From JBBDYG01 sp040901765 (GTDB lineage Bacteria > Planctomycetota > Planctomycetia > Pirellulales > Lacipirellulaceae): 64,000 bases of DNA. Shown one piece after another: positions 17,160-26,777 of the stretch (the stretch's first letter is position 1; each line of letters begins with the position of its first letter). Where the stretch lies: assembly GCA_040901765.1 (NCBI GenBank), contig JBBDYG010000124.1, positions 62,001 to 126,000 of the forward strand, given 5' to 3'. Made by a program: the position numbers and the translations under genes. The notes beneath the pieces were generated by a model that saw only the letters and a list, made by a program, of their open reading frames with translations, had not been told where the DNA came from and made no database searches.

Positions 17160-19097
17160 CTAGCCGCTCCCATGACTCGTTTCCGCTCCAATTTGAAATC
17201 CCAGCTCCCCCAACCTCCGCCGCGTCGCCTCTTCGCCGAGCAACTCCACAAACGCCTTCACCGCCGCGCGCTTTCTTCGCGCTACCGACACCACGAAGTC
17301 GTACTGCTCATCTTGATAAGGAAAAAAGCCCAAGTCATTCGCTCTCGCGACCGACTCGATGGCCAGCCCCCAATCGGCGCGGCCTTGGGCCACGGCTGCG
17401 GCGACGGCGTTGTGGTTGCTGGCTTGCACCGCGTATCCGCTGGGACGCGCGCCAGCTAGCAGACGGTCGATCAGAATTCGCGTCCCGCTGCCTTGATTGC
17501 GGTTGACCATCACGCAACTTAGGTCGCTCGCAACGGTCACGATAATTTCTTCCATCGAGCGGTTCTGGAACCGCGCGTCGCCCCGGCGAAACACAATTCC
17601 TTGCACTCGTCCATAGCCCTCCACAAGTTCCAATTCCTTCGATAGAAACGGCCGGTTGTACTGGCCCGTCTGCGGGTCAAGCAGATGGACGCCTGCGATG
17701 TCGCACTCGCCGCGGCGTGCCGCTTCGAGTCCCGCGGAACTGCCGACGGTGAGCAGTTTCGAAGTGACCCGGCGCTGTTGAAGCTGCGACAGCAGGTAGT
17801 CGAGGCCCACGCAGTGGCTGCCAATCACGACGAGGTCCGCGATTTGCAGACCGCGGCCAATGGGGCGGACTTCGACCGATTGGCCCGCTTCAACGATTTC
17901 AGTATGCCGGCCGATGATAACAAACCCATCGGCGCGGCTAAAGGTCGTCACCGAGCCGGAGCCTTTGCCCATCGGGTAGGCAACCAATCCACGATCGGAA
18001 CGCACTAAGCCGACGAGCAGAAACTCGGTTCGGCCGATCTCCGAGTTGGTTTTGACCGCCATCGTCGCGTGGATGAACTCTTGTGCCTCGGGACGCCGCC
18101 CGCCGAGCAACGAGATAACCGGCGCGACGAATTCGTGAAACGTGAAGATCGCGGATGTCGGAAAACCCGGTAGCACCACTACGGGCTTGCCGCCGCTCGC
18201 CGCGAGGCAGATTGGTTTTCCCGGTTTGAGCGCCACCCCATGCGCCACGATACCGGGATTGTTCAGCTCGGCGATAACATGATAACACAGGTCGCCTTGC
18301 CCTTTGCTGGTGCCGCCGGAGAGCAGCACGACGTCAGAGACCGCGAGCGCCACATGAATCGCAGTTCGCAGCGCCGTGACATCATCGCGAATGATGCCCC
18401 ACGAACGCGGCACGCCGCCCAGCTCGCGTACCGCGTCGGCGAGTATCTGCGCGTTGGAATCGTACACATGTGGCGGAAGCATTGGTTCGCCGGGCGCGAT
18501 CAGTTCGTTGCCGGTCGAAATGATGGCCACCCGCGGCTGCCGCCACACGTTGACTTGGGCTTCGCCGATCGCTGCGAGAACTCCGGTTTCGCGACTCGTC
18601 AACACGGTGCCGATGCGAAGCACGATTTCGCCGCGAGATATGTCTGTGCCGGCGAACGCAATTCCGAACCCCGCCGAGACCGCCTTGCGTATTTCGAGTT
18701 CGCCGCCGCGCACGTCGGCGTGTTCGATCATCACGATCGCATCGGCGCCGCGGGGAACCATTCCGCCGGTCGCAATCGCCACCGCTTCGCCCGGCCCAAC
18801 TTCCACCGTCGCGGCCGTACCAGCGTCGATGGAGCTGTCAAGCAACTTCACGCGGCGCGGCGCAAGCTCGTCGGCGCCAAAGCTGTCGGCTGCGCGAATG
18901 GCGAATCCATCGAAGTTCGAACGATCGAACGACGGAACATCGATCCGGGCCACCACATCGGAAGCAAGCACGCGCCCCAGCGCATCGGCCAATTGAACCT
19001 GCTCGCCGCCGAGCGGTGCAAGCGAGAGCACAGCGCGAAAGCGAGTTTCCGCTTCGTCGCGGTCAATCACGTCGAGGAATTGCTCTTGAGATGCCAT
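17160..19097 (-). CDS. moeA: MoeA molybdopterin molybdenumtransferase fused to a periplasmic-binding-like domain
   Basis: Residues 1 to about 410 form a complete MoeA (FDRSNFDGFAIRAADSF, GDVRGGE region, VAIISTGNELIAPGE, VVLLSGGTSKGQGD, VVLPGFPTSAIFTF), which inserts Mo or W into adenylylated molybdopterin. Residues about 430-640 form a PBP-like/LysR substrate-binding-type domain (IGSHCVGLDYLL, VGSSAGLEAARRGECDIAGVHL, NRNQGSGTRILIDRLL). This MoeA-PBP fusion occurs in many archaea and some bacteria and may sense or present the oxyanion. It is the last gene of an operon with the other moeA and fwdB. Confidence 0.93.
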   Translation of the reverse strand: MASQEQFLDVIDRDEAETRFRAVLSLAPLGGEQVQLADALGRVLASDVVARIDVPSFDRSNFDGFAIRAADSFGADELAPRRVKLLDSSIDAGTAATVEVGPGEAVAIATGGMVPRGADAIVMIEHADVRGGELEIRKAVSAGFGIAFAGTDISRGEIVLRIGTVLTSRETGVLAAIGEAQVNVWRQPRVAIISTGNELIAPGEPMLPPHVYDSNAQILADAVRELGGVPRSWGIIRDDVTALRTAIHVALAVSDVVLLSGGTSKGQGDLCYHVIAELNNPGIVAHGVALKPGKPICLAASGGKPVVVLPGFPTSAIFTFHEFVAPVISLLGGRRPEAQEFIHATMAVKTNSEIGRTEFLLVGLVRSDRGLVAYPMGKGSGSVTTFSRADGFVIIGRHTEIVEAGQSVEVRPIGRGLQIADLVVIGSHCVGLDYLLSQLQQRRVTSKLLTVGSSAGLEAARRGECDIAGVHLLDPQTGQYNRPFLSKELELVEGYGRVQGIVFRRGDARFQNRSMEEIIVTVASDLSCVMVNRNQGSGTRILIDRLLAGARPSGYAVQASNHNAVAAAVAQGRADWGLAIESVARANDLGFFPYQDEQYDFVVSVARRKRAAVKAFVELLGEEATRRRLGELGFQIGAETSHGSG

Positions 19098-19108
19098 GCT
19101 GCGTTGTC

Positions 19109-19283
19109 AATTTGGATTGGGTCGCGGAGGAACGCGGATTCCGCGGATAAATGCAGATAAGTTTCAATCGCAACTGAATTCACAAGAATTCGGCGCGTTT
19201 TCTGTACTGGATGAATTCTTGCGAATTCAACGACAAAAGGAGCCGTGTTCATCCGCTAAATCTGCGTTCATCAGCGACTAATT
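19109..19283. repeat. Imperfect palindromic repeat between the two moeA genes
   Basis: The arms TCGCGGAGGAACGCGGATTC / CGCGGATAAATGCAG and CATCCGCTAAATCTGCGTTC / ATCAGCGA are imperfect reverse complements around a centre with AAGAATTCG/CGAATTC. It resembles the 'rewritten' intergenic palindromes elsewhere in the window (for example 60660-60862). Confidence 0.6.
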
Positions 19284-19296
19284 CTTGAATCTCACT

Positions 19297-20553
19297 TCAC
19301 TTGTACAAATAGACTTCCACTTCCGCGCCTTCGGGGTAACCTTCGCTGTTGGCAGGCACGATTACGAATCCGTCGGCCTTTGTTACTGAACTTAGGACCG
19401 ACGCCCCACCGATGGCCAGCGGCTCCGCCTCGTTGCCACGAACGTACACCCGCGCGTAATCAACCCGGCCCACGACCGAGACAAGCTTGCGCGTCAACCG
19501 CGTACGCACAAGCGAGTAAGGCCAGTCCCGCGAGCGACCGCCCAGAGCGCGAATCGCCCGACCGGCAAAGAAATCATACGCACACAGGCACGATACTGGG
19601 TTGCCCGGTAGCAAAAACACAAGATGCTCATCAAGGCGGCCCATGCCCGTGGGACTACTCGGCCGCATAGCAATGCCGTGAATGGCCAGTTCTCCATGCT
19701 TCGCCAGCAGCGTCGGCACATGGTCTTCTTGACCGACGCTCGAACCGCCCGAGACCAACACGACATCGGCCGCTTCACGCAGCGCGGCGAGAATCGCGTC
19801 GCGATCATCGGGAACCATGAGCGGGCCGATTGGTTCACCGCCATCGCGGGTTACCAGGGCGGCAAGCATCGGTCCGTTCGCGTCGGTGATCATATACCCC
19901 GTGGGCGGCGTGCCCATTGGCAATAGCTCGTTGCCCGTGATGAGAATCCGCACCCGCGGCCGGCGAACAACCGGCGCGTGGCTGAACCCCAACGCGGAAA
20001 GCATGCCGATATCCTGCGGCCGCAACACGCGGCCAGCTTGCAGAACCACGTCGCCAATCCGTACGTCTTCACCAATCTGCCCCACGTGCTTCTCCGGAGA
20101 AACGTCGCCCATGGCGAGCGCGCGGTTGCCATCCATTTGAGTGTTTTCAAATGGCAGCACGGCATCGGCACCCTCCGGCAGCGGCGCGCCGGTCATGATC
20201 CGCACCGCGTTGCCAGCGGCAACGGTTCCGGCAAACGGATTGCCTGGCAGGCAGGTGCCCAGAATATTCAGTGGCAACGAATTGTAAGGCGTCGCCCCCT
20301 GCGTATCGTCGGCCCGCACCGCGTAGCCATCCATCATCGCCCGTGCGAACGCCGGTACATTCACGGGACTGTCCACGGCGCGCACGAGCACGCGATTCGC
20401 TGCGTCGAGCAGCGACACGTCTTCGATTTTCAAATCGCTGAACTGCGGCAAGACCGAATCGATCCAAGCTCGCGCATCGTCGACGGTCGTCCGCTGCGCA
20501 AAACCACGCATGCGAACGTCGGCGTCGGTGTGTGACGAGTCGGGTGCAGCCAT
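19297..20553 (-). CDS. moeA: MoeA molybdopterin molybdenumtransferase, stand-alone
   Basis: A 418-residue MoeA with all landmarks: FARAMMDGYAVRADDTQG, MTGAPLPEGADAVLPFE, ILITGNELLPMG, VVLVSGGSSVGQEDHVP and VFLLPGNPVSCLCAY. It starts 22 bases downstream of fwdB and precedes the MoeA-PBP gene. Two MoeA paralogues are typical of organisms that handle both Mo and W, where they may differ in metal preference, but this cannot be decided here. Confidence 0.93.
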   Translation of the reverse strand: MAAPDSSHTDADVRMRGFAQRTTVDDARAWIDSVLPQFSDLKIEDVSLLDAANRVLVRAVDSPVNVPAFARAMMDGYAVRADDTQGATPYNSLPLNILGTCLPGNPFAGTVAAGNAVRIMTGAPLPEGADAVLPFENTQMDGNRALAMGDVSPEKHVGQIGEDVRIGDVVLQAGRVLRPQDIGMLSALGFSHAPVVRRPRVRILITGNELLPMGTPPTGYMITDANGPMLAALVTRDGGEPIGPLMVPDDRDAILAALREAADVVLVSGGSSVGQEDHVPTLLAKHGELAIHGIAMRPSSPTGMGRLDEHLVFLLPGNPVSCLCAYDFFAGRAIRALGGRSRDWPYSLVRTRLTRKLVSVVGRVDYARVYVRGNEAEPLAIGGASVLSSVTKADGFVIVPANSEGYPEGAEVEVYLYK

Positions 20554-20575
20554 GATGCTTATTGTAGTCGCAAAT

Positions 20576-21850
20576 TCATCCCAACCGAGTCAGGATCTCG
20601 AACAGCACATTCTCATCGGTGGGATCGCGGATTGAGAGGAATGGCCGCAATGGAATCGGCACCTCGTCCATCCGATACGCGGTGCCCGCGGCATGGACAC
20701 CGTAGATCGCGGTGGTGATCTGAACCGTCGCCGCAAATGGCGGCGTCACGTGGGGATATTCTAGCGCGATCGTCGGTATTCGCCCGAGGGCTTGCTGGGC
20801 GCGGGCCGACAAGTCCGCGACCGCTTCGCTGCCTACCAATAGACACGCATCCACTTCCCCGCGCTCCAACAATTCATTTGCGGTGTACTCTCCCGGGTTG
20901 TAGCGGGGATAACCGCGGGCCAGGTTCACCGCGAATGGGAAGCCCGTTGTCCAGCACAAGACCGAATCGGCGCCGGCCACATCGCCGGGAATACGCAGTC
21001 GGCGAGCCGTGAACCGCGTGAAGCCGTTGAGGTCCGCAACTAGTCGCAAGAGCGCTTCGACATTTTTGTGCCCCAGACCTCGTTGCGCGATTCCGAGTCC
21101 AAAGAACACGGCGCCATATCGGCAATTCGTCATCAAGTCGGCGAGCAGTTGCAATTGATCGTGGCTCACACCCAAATCAGCCGCGGCAGGAAGTTCAACA
21201 CCCTTTATTAGTTGTCGCAGTGCCCAGATAACGTCAAAATCTTTGCCGCTCGGCAGCTTAACAAAAACATCGGCCAGTTCGCTCGTGGCAGTCGCTTTCG
21301 TATCAATCACGACGATCATTCGATCGGCGCGACCGCGCGGGACGAACTGGCCCTTTGCATCGACGCTGTATCTCTCGAAGTGCCGGGGGTGACTTTCGGC
21401 GGGATTGGCGCCCCAGAAGATCACGAGGTCCGCGCGATTGCGAACCTCGCCAAGCGAGCAGGTCGATTCCCCCACTTCTTGAATGGCCATAATCGACGGG
21501 CCGTGACACACCGAGGCGGTGGTGTCGATGGTCGCGCCAATCTGCTGAGCGAGCGCGACCGCTGCTCGTTGTCCGGCGGTGCTGCTGCGCGAAAGGCCCC
21601 AAATAAGCGGAGCTTGGCTACCGCGAAGAATTTCCGCCGTCCGCTCCACGGCTTCGGCGAGCGAAGCAGCGCGACCTTCAATTGAAGCGGACGGGCGAGT
21701 CGGCGCATTCGACAGCGCCGCAAACCAAGGCTCGGCCAGTCGACACGCGCCTTCCACCTGCGAGATGCGATCCTGTGAAACCGTCACCCGCAGGTCATCG
21801 CACACACAGCCGCAGACCGTGCAGGCCACATCGGTGAAAGTCCGCGGCAT
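20576..21850 (-). CDS. fwdB: Formylmethanofuran dehydrogenase subunit B (first copy)
   Basis: From ATG 21850 (a TTG at 21862 is an alternative) the 424-residue protein matches FwdB/FhcB. Cys10, Cys13, Cys17 and Cys36 form the CxxCxxxC...C site for a [4Fe-4S] cluster. Cys115 in SVCHGP sits where the Mo/W-binding Cys of archaeal FwdB is found. VIFWGANPAESHPRH, GLGIAQRGLGHKN and NPGEYTANELL are further family motifs. The motifs fit a redox-active subunit reducing CO2 to formate, or the reverse. It leads the operon fwdB-moeA-moeA. A second copy lies at 28132-29475. Confidence 0.92.
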   Translation of the reverse strand: MPRTFTDVACTVCGCVCDDLRVTVSQDRISQVEGACRLAEPWFAALSNAPTRPSASIEGRAASLAEAVERTAEILRGSQAPLIWGLSRSSTAGQRAAVALAQQIGATIDTTASVCHGPSIMAIQEVGESTCSLGEVRNRADLVIFWGANPAESHPRHFERYSVDAKGQFVPRGRADRMIVVIDTKATATSELADVFVKLPSGKDFDVIWALRQLIKGVELPAAADLGVSHDQLQLLADLMTNCRYGAVFFGLGIAQRGLGHKNVEALLRLVADLNGFTRFTARRLRIPGDVAGADSVLCWTTGFPFAVNLARGYPRYNPGEYTANELLERGEVDACLLVGSEAVADLSARAQQALGRIPTIALEYPHVTPPFAATVQITTAIYGVHAAGTAYRMDEVPIPLRPFLSIRDPTDENVLFEILTRLG

Positions 21851-21925
21851 AATAAGTCTCAATCTGCTACTCCGGCGTCATTGGAATAGCATGGCATCGT
21901 TGTTTAGTACCGCAGCGCTAGGTTT

Positions 21926-22088
21926 TACCACGGAGTCACGGAGCACACGGAGGAGGATTTATTTTTCTGTACCGTTCTGGACCGCCGTTCAAGAAATTTT
22001 GAGTCGCCTGTACCATGACCCGACGCCAATTTGCTTGTAAATGCCCCGTAGTTCGCGAATCACCGTGTCCTGCGTGACTCCGGGGTGA
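21926..22088. repeat. Palindromic repeat, CACCACGGAG family (copy 3)
   Basis: TTACCACGGAGTCACGGAGC on the left pairs imperfectly with CGTGACTCCGGGGTGAA on the right. It sits between fwdB (start) and tupA (end). Confidence 0.75.
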
Positions 22089-22145
22089 AAACAACTTAGC
22101 GCTGTAGTATTAGATCTGTCAATCAGTATCAATTGTTAGCTGCGA

Positions 22146-22973
22146 TCACTTCTCAGGGAGGAACAGCGGCTCGCCGAACTCTTCGACGCCGAATTCGGCG
22201 ATCAGCGATTTCGTCGTTGAATCGGTTAAAAAGTCAGCAAATTTCTGGGCGGCCTCGGCGTTCAAATGCGGGTGCTGCTTCTTGCTTGTAATTATCACGG
22301 CATAGTCGTTCTTCAAAAACGGGTCGCCTTCGGATAGGATTATCAAATCGAGTTCGTTCCCCAGAGCCAAGAAGGTGCCTCGGTCAGCGAGGGTATATGC
22401 CTGCTTCTCTTGAGCGATGCGCAGCACCGCGGCCATTCCCGCCCCGGCACCGATGTACCAATCGCCGTGAGGCTCTCGACCGGCCTTTCTCCATACGTCC
22501 ATTTCCTTCAGGTGCGTACCGGACTCGTCGCCGCGTGAGACGAAGCGAACTCTTTGCTGAGCTAGGCGAGTGAACGCCTCGGTGATGGAAGTTTGTCCGT
22601 TGATCGTGGCCGGATCGGACTTCGGTCCCACGAGTATAAAATCGTTGTGCATTATTGGGCGAAGTTCTTGGCCCCATCCTTCGTCCATGTATTTCTGCTC
22701 CGCGGCAGGTGCATGTGTTAGAAGCACGTCGGCGTCGCCTCGGCGTCCAAGCGCCAGAGCCTGTCCGCTACCCACGGCCACCACATGCACTTCGATTCCC
22801 GTCTGCTCGCGAAATCTCGGAATCAGCACGTCCAGCAGGCCGCTGTCCTGAACGCTGGTTGTGGTCGCAAGCGTAAGTTCGTTTGCGGGCCGGGCGGTTT
22901 GCTTGCAGCCCATAGCGAAAGTCATGGCTGCCAGCGTGCCCAAGAACAGCGCGGACATTTTCTGTGACTTCAT
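22146..22973 (-). CDS. tupA: Tungstate ABC transporter substrate-binding protein TupA
   Basis: A lipoprotein signal with Cys23 (AMGC) precedes a TupA-type binding protein. The TTTSVQDSGLL motif at residues 37-47 and HAPAAEQKYMDEGWG, SRGDESGTHLKEMDVWRKAG and TLADRGTFLAL are typical. TupA binds tungstate with very high affinity and selects it over molybdate. Translation is coupled to tupC by a TGATG overlap. Its place next to moeA, moaD-like and AOR genes supports a tungsten function. Confidence 0.93.
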   Translation of the reverse strand: MKSQKMSALFLGTLAAMTFAMGCKQTARPANELTLATTTSVQDSGLLDVLIPRFREQTGIEVHVVAVGSGQALALGRRGDADVLLTHAPAAEQKYMDEGWGQELRPIMHNDFILVGPKSDPATINGQTSITEAFTRLAQQRVRFVSRGDESGTHLKEMDVWRKAGREPHGDWYIGAGAGMAAVLRIAQEKQAYTLADRGTFLALGNELDLIILSEGDPFLKNDYAVIITSKKQHPHLNAEAAQKFADFLTDSTTKSLIAEFGVEEFGEPLFLPEK

Positions 22974-23695
22974 CAGTACACCATTCTTCCTTGAATGAAA
23001 GCCGCTGTTCGAGAGTCGCTGGGGCTTGCAAAGAAAGCCGTGTTGTCAGCGACTTCAATGACACCACCGTCGAGCAGCAGAGTCACCCAATGACTCACTC
23101 GACGCGCCTGAAACAGGTTGTGCGTCGCCCAAACGACGGTCATTTCTCGCTCCGCCTGGATTTCGCTAATCACTTTTTCGACGAGGGCGACGTAGGCCGG
23201 ATCAAGGTTAGCCGTTGGCTCATCCAGGAGCACAACTTCAGGTTCGAGCACCAATGCCCTGGCTAGCGCCACAAGCTGCATCTGTCCCCCCGATAGCAAT
23301 CGTGCATCGCGTCGAGCCAAATGGCCGAGTTCGAGCCGCTTCAGCACTTCTTTTACTTTCGAATCCGGGGTGCGTCGTCGGGCGCGTAAACCATACGCGA
23401 CGTTCTTCTCTACCGAACCGTTGACGAGGAGGGGTCGCTGATGAACCATCGTAATGGTGCGCAGGAGCGACAGCGGCGATGCTCGGTTTAATGGAGCGCC
23501 GCTCAACTGAATGACCCCCTCATCGGGGTATTCGAGGCCCGTTAGCAGCCGCATGAACGTGGTCTTCCCCGCCCCGGTCGGTCCTAAGAGCGCAAGCACC
23601 TCCCCGCGCCGAATGGTCAATTCGTCGATTCTGAGTTGGAACGTTTCGCCCAGCCGGCGACGGACTCGGTTCAGATGGAAGGATGCGCCATTCAT
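22973..23695 (-). CDS. tupC: Tungstate ABC transporter ATP-binding protein TupC
   Basis: A 240-residue ABC ATPase: Walker A GPTGAGKTT at residues 38-46, signature LSGGQMQLVALARAL, Walker B VVLLDEPTANLD and H-loop VVWATHNLFQARR. It powers import of the oxyanion through TupB. It overlaps tupB (ATGA) and tupA (TGATG), giving a tight three-gene operon. Confidence 0.93.
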   Translation of the reverse strand: MNGASFHLNRVRRRLGETFQLRIDELTIRRGEVLALLGPTGAGKTTFMRLLTGLEYPDEGVIQLSGAPLNRASPLSLLRTITMVHQRPLLVNGSVEKNVAYGLRARRRTPDSKVKEVLKRLELGHLARRDARLLSGGQMQLVALARALVLEPEVVLLDEPTANLDPAYVALVEKVISEIQAEREMTVVWATHNLFQARRVSHWVTLLLDGGVIEVADNTAFFASPSDSRTAAFIQGRMVY

Positions 23696-24336
23696 GGGGA
23701 AGCGTGTCCCTGAAACCGCAGTATGGCTAAGTTAACCAGCAGGGCAATGCCGAGCAGGATTGAACCCAGCAGAAGCGCGAGTGCAAACTGTCCCCTGCCA
23801 GTTTCAAGAATGATCGCCGTGGTTAGCACGCGGGTGTGACCCTCGATGTTGCCACCAACCATCCAGACGGCCCCGACCTCGGAAATGCTGCGACCAAATG
23901 CAGTCGCTACCGCCAGAATGACGCCGGATCGCGCTTGCCGAAACAAAGCCCATTTCGCCTGCCACTCACTGGCGCCAAGCGTGCGAAGCTGGAAATGAAG
24001 CTCATTCGGGACGGCCGCCACGGCCGTCATCGTGATGCCGACGATGAAAGGCAGGGCGAGGATCACCTGTGCCAGGATCATCGCCCGGGGCGTGTATAGC
24101 CATCCCAGGAAACCGAGCCACCCACTCCGGGAGAGCAACAGATAAATTAGCAGGCCGACGACAACCGGGGGCAAGCCCATGCCCGTGTAAACGACCGCCC
24201 AAACAGCACGCCTTCCTCGGAAATTCGTTCGTCCCAACCATAGTCCGAGCGGTAAACCAATGAACGAGGCTACGAACACAGCCGCGCCGGCCACCATGAC
24301 AGATAGCCAGAGAATAGGCCAGACTTGTGATTGCAT
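23692..24336 (-). CDS. tupB: Tungstate ABC transporter permease TupB
   Basis: The 214-residue membrane protein has about five to six hydrophobic helices and the permease EAA-like loop (AATAFGRSISEVGAVWMVGGN), matching TupB/ModB permeases. It is the first gene of tupB-tupC-tupA. Its start is divergent from the MoaD-like gene, so a shared promoter region of about 130 bases lies between. Confidence 0.92.
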   Translation of the reverse strand: MQSQVWPILWLSVMVAGAAVFVASFIGLPLGLWLGRTNFRGRRAVWAVVYTGMGLPPVVVGLLIYLLLSRSGWLGFLGWLYTPRAMILAQVILALPFIVGITMTAVAAVPNELHFQLRTLGASEWQAKWALFRQARSGVILAVATAFGRSISEVGAVWMVGGNIEGHTRVLTTAIILETGRGQFALALLLGSILLGIALLVNLAILRFQGHASP

Positions 24337-24470
24337 AGTTGAGAAGCCGTGCGGCGCTATCCATTGCAGGCGGCCTTTCCATGCCGGGATACAAATTGCC
24401 CAGGCTCAAGGATCGGACTATCATCATATACAAAGAGGTTCTGTTCCAGGGGTGCGGTCGCCGGTGTCAC

Positions 24471-24734
24471 ATGCAAGTCATGGTCGAATTATTCGGGATT
24501 CCCCGCGCCCGCGCCGGAATCGAATCGACCGTGGCCATTGGCAGCAACCTGGGCGACGTGCTGGCCGATCTCGCGAGCCGTTTTCCGCAATTGGCGGAGA
24601 CCTGCATTGATGGCCGCGAGCTACGCGTTGGGTACATCGCCAATTTGCGCGCCGAGCAGTTCGTGACTTCCGCCGACACGCCGCTCAGCGAAGGCGATAC
24701 GCTGCTATTACTGTCGCTCGACGCGGGAGGATGA
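24471..24734 (+). CDS. MoaD/ThiS-family sulfur carrier protein
   Basis: From ATG 24471 the 87-residue protein has a ubiquitin-like layout ending in DAGG, the double-glycine tail that is adenylated and thiocarboxylated in MoaD and ThiS. MVELFGIPRARAGIEST opens the fold. As part of MPT synthase it would give sulfur to the pterin; AOR-linked MoaD paralogues are common beside tungsten enzymes. It is between tupB and the AOR gene, on the AOR strand. MoaE or MoeB are not in the window. Confidence 0.85.
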   Translation: MQVMVELFGIPRARAGIESTVAIGSNLGDVLADLASRFPQLAETCIDGRELRVGYIANLRAEQFVTSADTPLSEGDTLLLLSLDAGG

Positions 24735-24766
24735 GCGCAGCCTGTGGGATACTGAAGTCTTGATTT

Positions 24767-24897
24767 AACCACGGTGGCACGGAGGACACGGAGAAACAGA
24801 TTTGACAAGTGGTTCGTTAAGGACATGTCTTTTCCCTTCACCATTGTCATTCTCTGTGCTCTCCGTGTCCTCCGTGTCCTCCGTGCCACCGTGGTGA
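24767..24897. repeat. Palindromic repeat, CACCACGGAG family (copy 4)
   Basis: AACCACGGTGGCACGGAGGA and right arm ending CCGTGCCACCGTGGTGATT pair almost perfectly around a 70-base centre. It is between the MoaD-like and AOR genes. Confidence 0.88.
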
Positions 24898-24928
24898 TTC
24901 TATTTCTGTTGTTGGATTGATAAGTAAG

Positions 24929-26722
24929 ATGCACCGCGTCCCCGGCTATCACGGCTGCTATTTGCGGATCGACCTGACAACAGGTTCGTCTGAGCGCGTC
25001 GCGATTGAAGAGAGCGTGCTGCGCGCGTATCTCGGCGGCAGCGGTTTGGGCGTGGCGATTCTGCTCAAAGAAGGGGCTGCTGAAGGCGAACCACTGTCGG
25101 CGGACAGTTCGTTGGTGTTCGTCTTTAGTCCGTTGGTGGGAAGTCCACTGACCACTTCGGCCAAGTTTGCCGTGGTGAGCAAAAGCCCGCTTACGCAGCG
25201 GATCAACGATTCACTCGCCAGCAGCGGGTTTGCAATCGCTGGCAAGAAGACGGGGCACGATGCGATTCTGCTTACCGGCAAAGCACCCGAGCCGTCGATT
25301 GTGGTGATCGACAATGGCGCGGTCCGCCTCGAACCTGCCGATGATTTGTGGGGACTTACCAATCAAGAAACACAAGACCGGCTGCGCGAACGATTGGGCG
25401 CGGACTTTCAAGTCGCCACGATCGGCCCTGCCGGCGAGCGACTGGTCTGCTACGCCACGATCTCGCACGACGGCCGCCACGCAGGCCGCGGGGGTAGCGG
25501 CGCCGTGCTGGGTGCGAAGAACATCAAAGCGATTGCCGTTCGCGGTTCGCAGCGCACCGAATGGGCGCATCCGAAAGAACTCGTTGAGTTCGCCAAACGC
25601 CTTTCAGAAAAATCCTTCGGCCCGGCGACCGCCAAGTACCGCGAACTGGGCACCGCCACGAACCTGCTCGCATTCAACCGTTTGAACGTGCTTCCGACGC
25701 GCAACTTCCAGCAGGGCAGCTTCGAAGGCGCGCAGGCGATCTCGCCCGAGCAACTCAGCGTGGCCCGCGAGCGAACGCGCACCTCCTGCGCCGCGTGTAC
25801 CATCGGCTGCGAGCATTTATATGGAATGCAGAACGGCCAGGGCCAGGTGCGGCTGGAATACGAAAACCTGTTCGCGCTCGGCTCGCTATGCGGAATCGAC
25901 GATCCGGAGATCGTGCTTGGCGCCTGCAAGCGCTGCGACGAACTGGGTCTCGACACGATCAGCGCCGGCGGCACGATCGCATTTGCGATGGAATGCGCCG
26001 AGCGCGGCTACCTCGACGCGCCGTGGCTACAATTCGGCGATGGCGAGGCCCTGCTGCGGTGCTTGGAGTTAATCGTTAATCGCGAGGGCATCGGACAATT
26101 ACTGGCCAAGGGGAGTCGCAACATGGCGCTCGCCATCGGCCACGATACCATCCGCTTCGCGCCCCAAGTAAAGGGCCTCGAAATCCCCGGTTACGATCCG
26201 CGTGGATTGCAGACGATGGCTCTCGGCTTCGCCGTCGGCTCTCGCGGGGCGGACCACAATCGCTCGGGCGCTTATGAAGTCGATTTCTCGGAGGCCGTCG
26301 ATCGCCGCAACGTCGGGCCGGAAGCGGCAGCGCTGGCGATCGAGACCGAAGACAAAGCCGCGCTGATGGATTCGCTGATCCTGTGCAAATTCCTGCGCGG
26401 CGTGTTCAGCGACTTCTTTGCTGAGTCGGCCGAGATGTTGCATTTGGTTACGGGCTGGGATGTCACCGCCGATGAACTCCACGCCACCGCCGCACGGATC
26501 GTCACCGCCAAAAAGCGGTTCAACATCCGCGCCGGCTGGACCCCCGCCGAAGACACGCTGCCCGACCGCATTCTCAATCAGCCTTTGCCCGAAGACGCCC
26601 GCGCCCAATTGTCGCCCGCGCGATTGTTAGCCCTCGTCGAAGCCTATAACCTAGAACGCGGGTGGACCGCGGAAGGCTGGCTTGCGAAACCCGACGACGA
26701 CCCTGGACTGGATGTGGTATAA
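24929..26722 (+). CDS. aor: Aldehyde:ferredoxin oxidoreductase-family tungsten enzyme
   Basis: From ATG 24929 (an in-frame TTG lies at 24917) the 597-residue protein matches the AOR family. It has YLGGSGLGVAILL and SGFAIAGKKTGHDAILLTGKAP in the N-terminal domain, and ISHDGRHAGRGGSGAVLGAKNIKAIAV. The [4Fe-4S] ligands are intact: Cys287, Cys290, Cys294 (CAACTIGC) and Cys486 (ILCKF). The enzyme holds a tungsten bis-pterin and oxidises aldehydes or reduces acids with ferredoxin. The subfamily and substrate are not clear. Tungstate import genes lie immediately beside it. Confidence 0.92.
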   Translation: MHRVPGYHGCYLRIDLTTGSSERVAIEESVLRAYLGGSGLGVAILLKEGAAEGEPLSADSSLVFVFSPLVGSPLTTSAKFAVVSKSPLTQRINDSLASSGFAIAGKKTGHDAILLTGKAPEPSIVVIDNGAVRLEPADDLWGLTNQETQDRLRERLGADFQVATIGPAGERLVCYATISHDGRHAGRGGSGAVLGAKNIKAIAVRGSQRTEWAHPKELVEFAKRLSEKSFGPATAKYRELGTATNLLAFNRLNVLPTRNFQQGSFEGAQAISPEQLSVARERTRTSCAACTIGCEHLYGMQNGQGQVRLEYENLFALGSLCGIDDPEIVLGACKRCDELGLDTISAGGTIAFAMECAERGYLDAPWLQFGDGEALLRCLELIVNREGIGQLLAKGSRNMALAIGHDTIRFAPQVKGLEIPGYDPRGLQTMALGFAVGSRGADHNRSGAYEVDFSEAVDRRNVGPEAAALAIETEDKAALMDSLILCKFLRGVFSDFFAESAEMLHLVTGWDVTADELHATAARIVTAKKRFNIRAGWTPAEDTLPDRILNQPLPEDARAQLSPARLLALVEAYNLERGWTAEGWLAKPDDDPGLDVV

Positions 26723-26777
26723 TTTGTCATTGCGGACATTCGGTTGGTTCCATTCGCTATTCACAGGACGAAATAAA

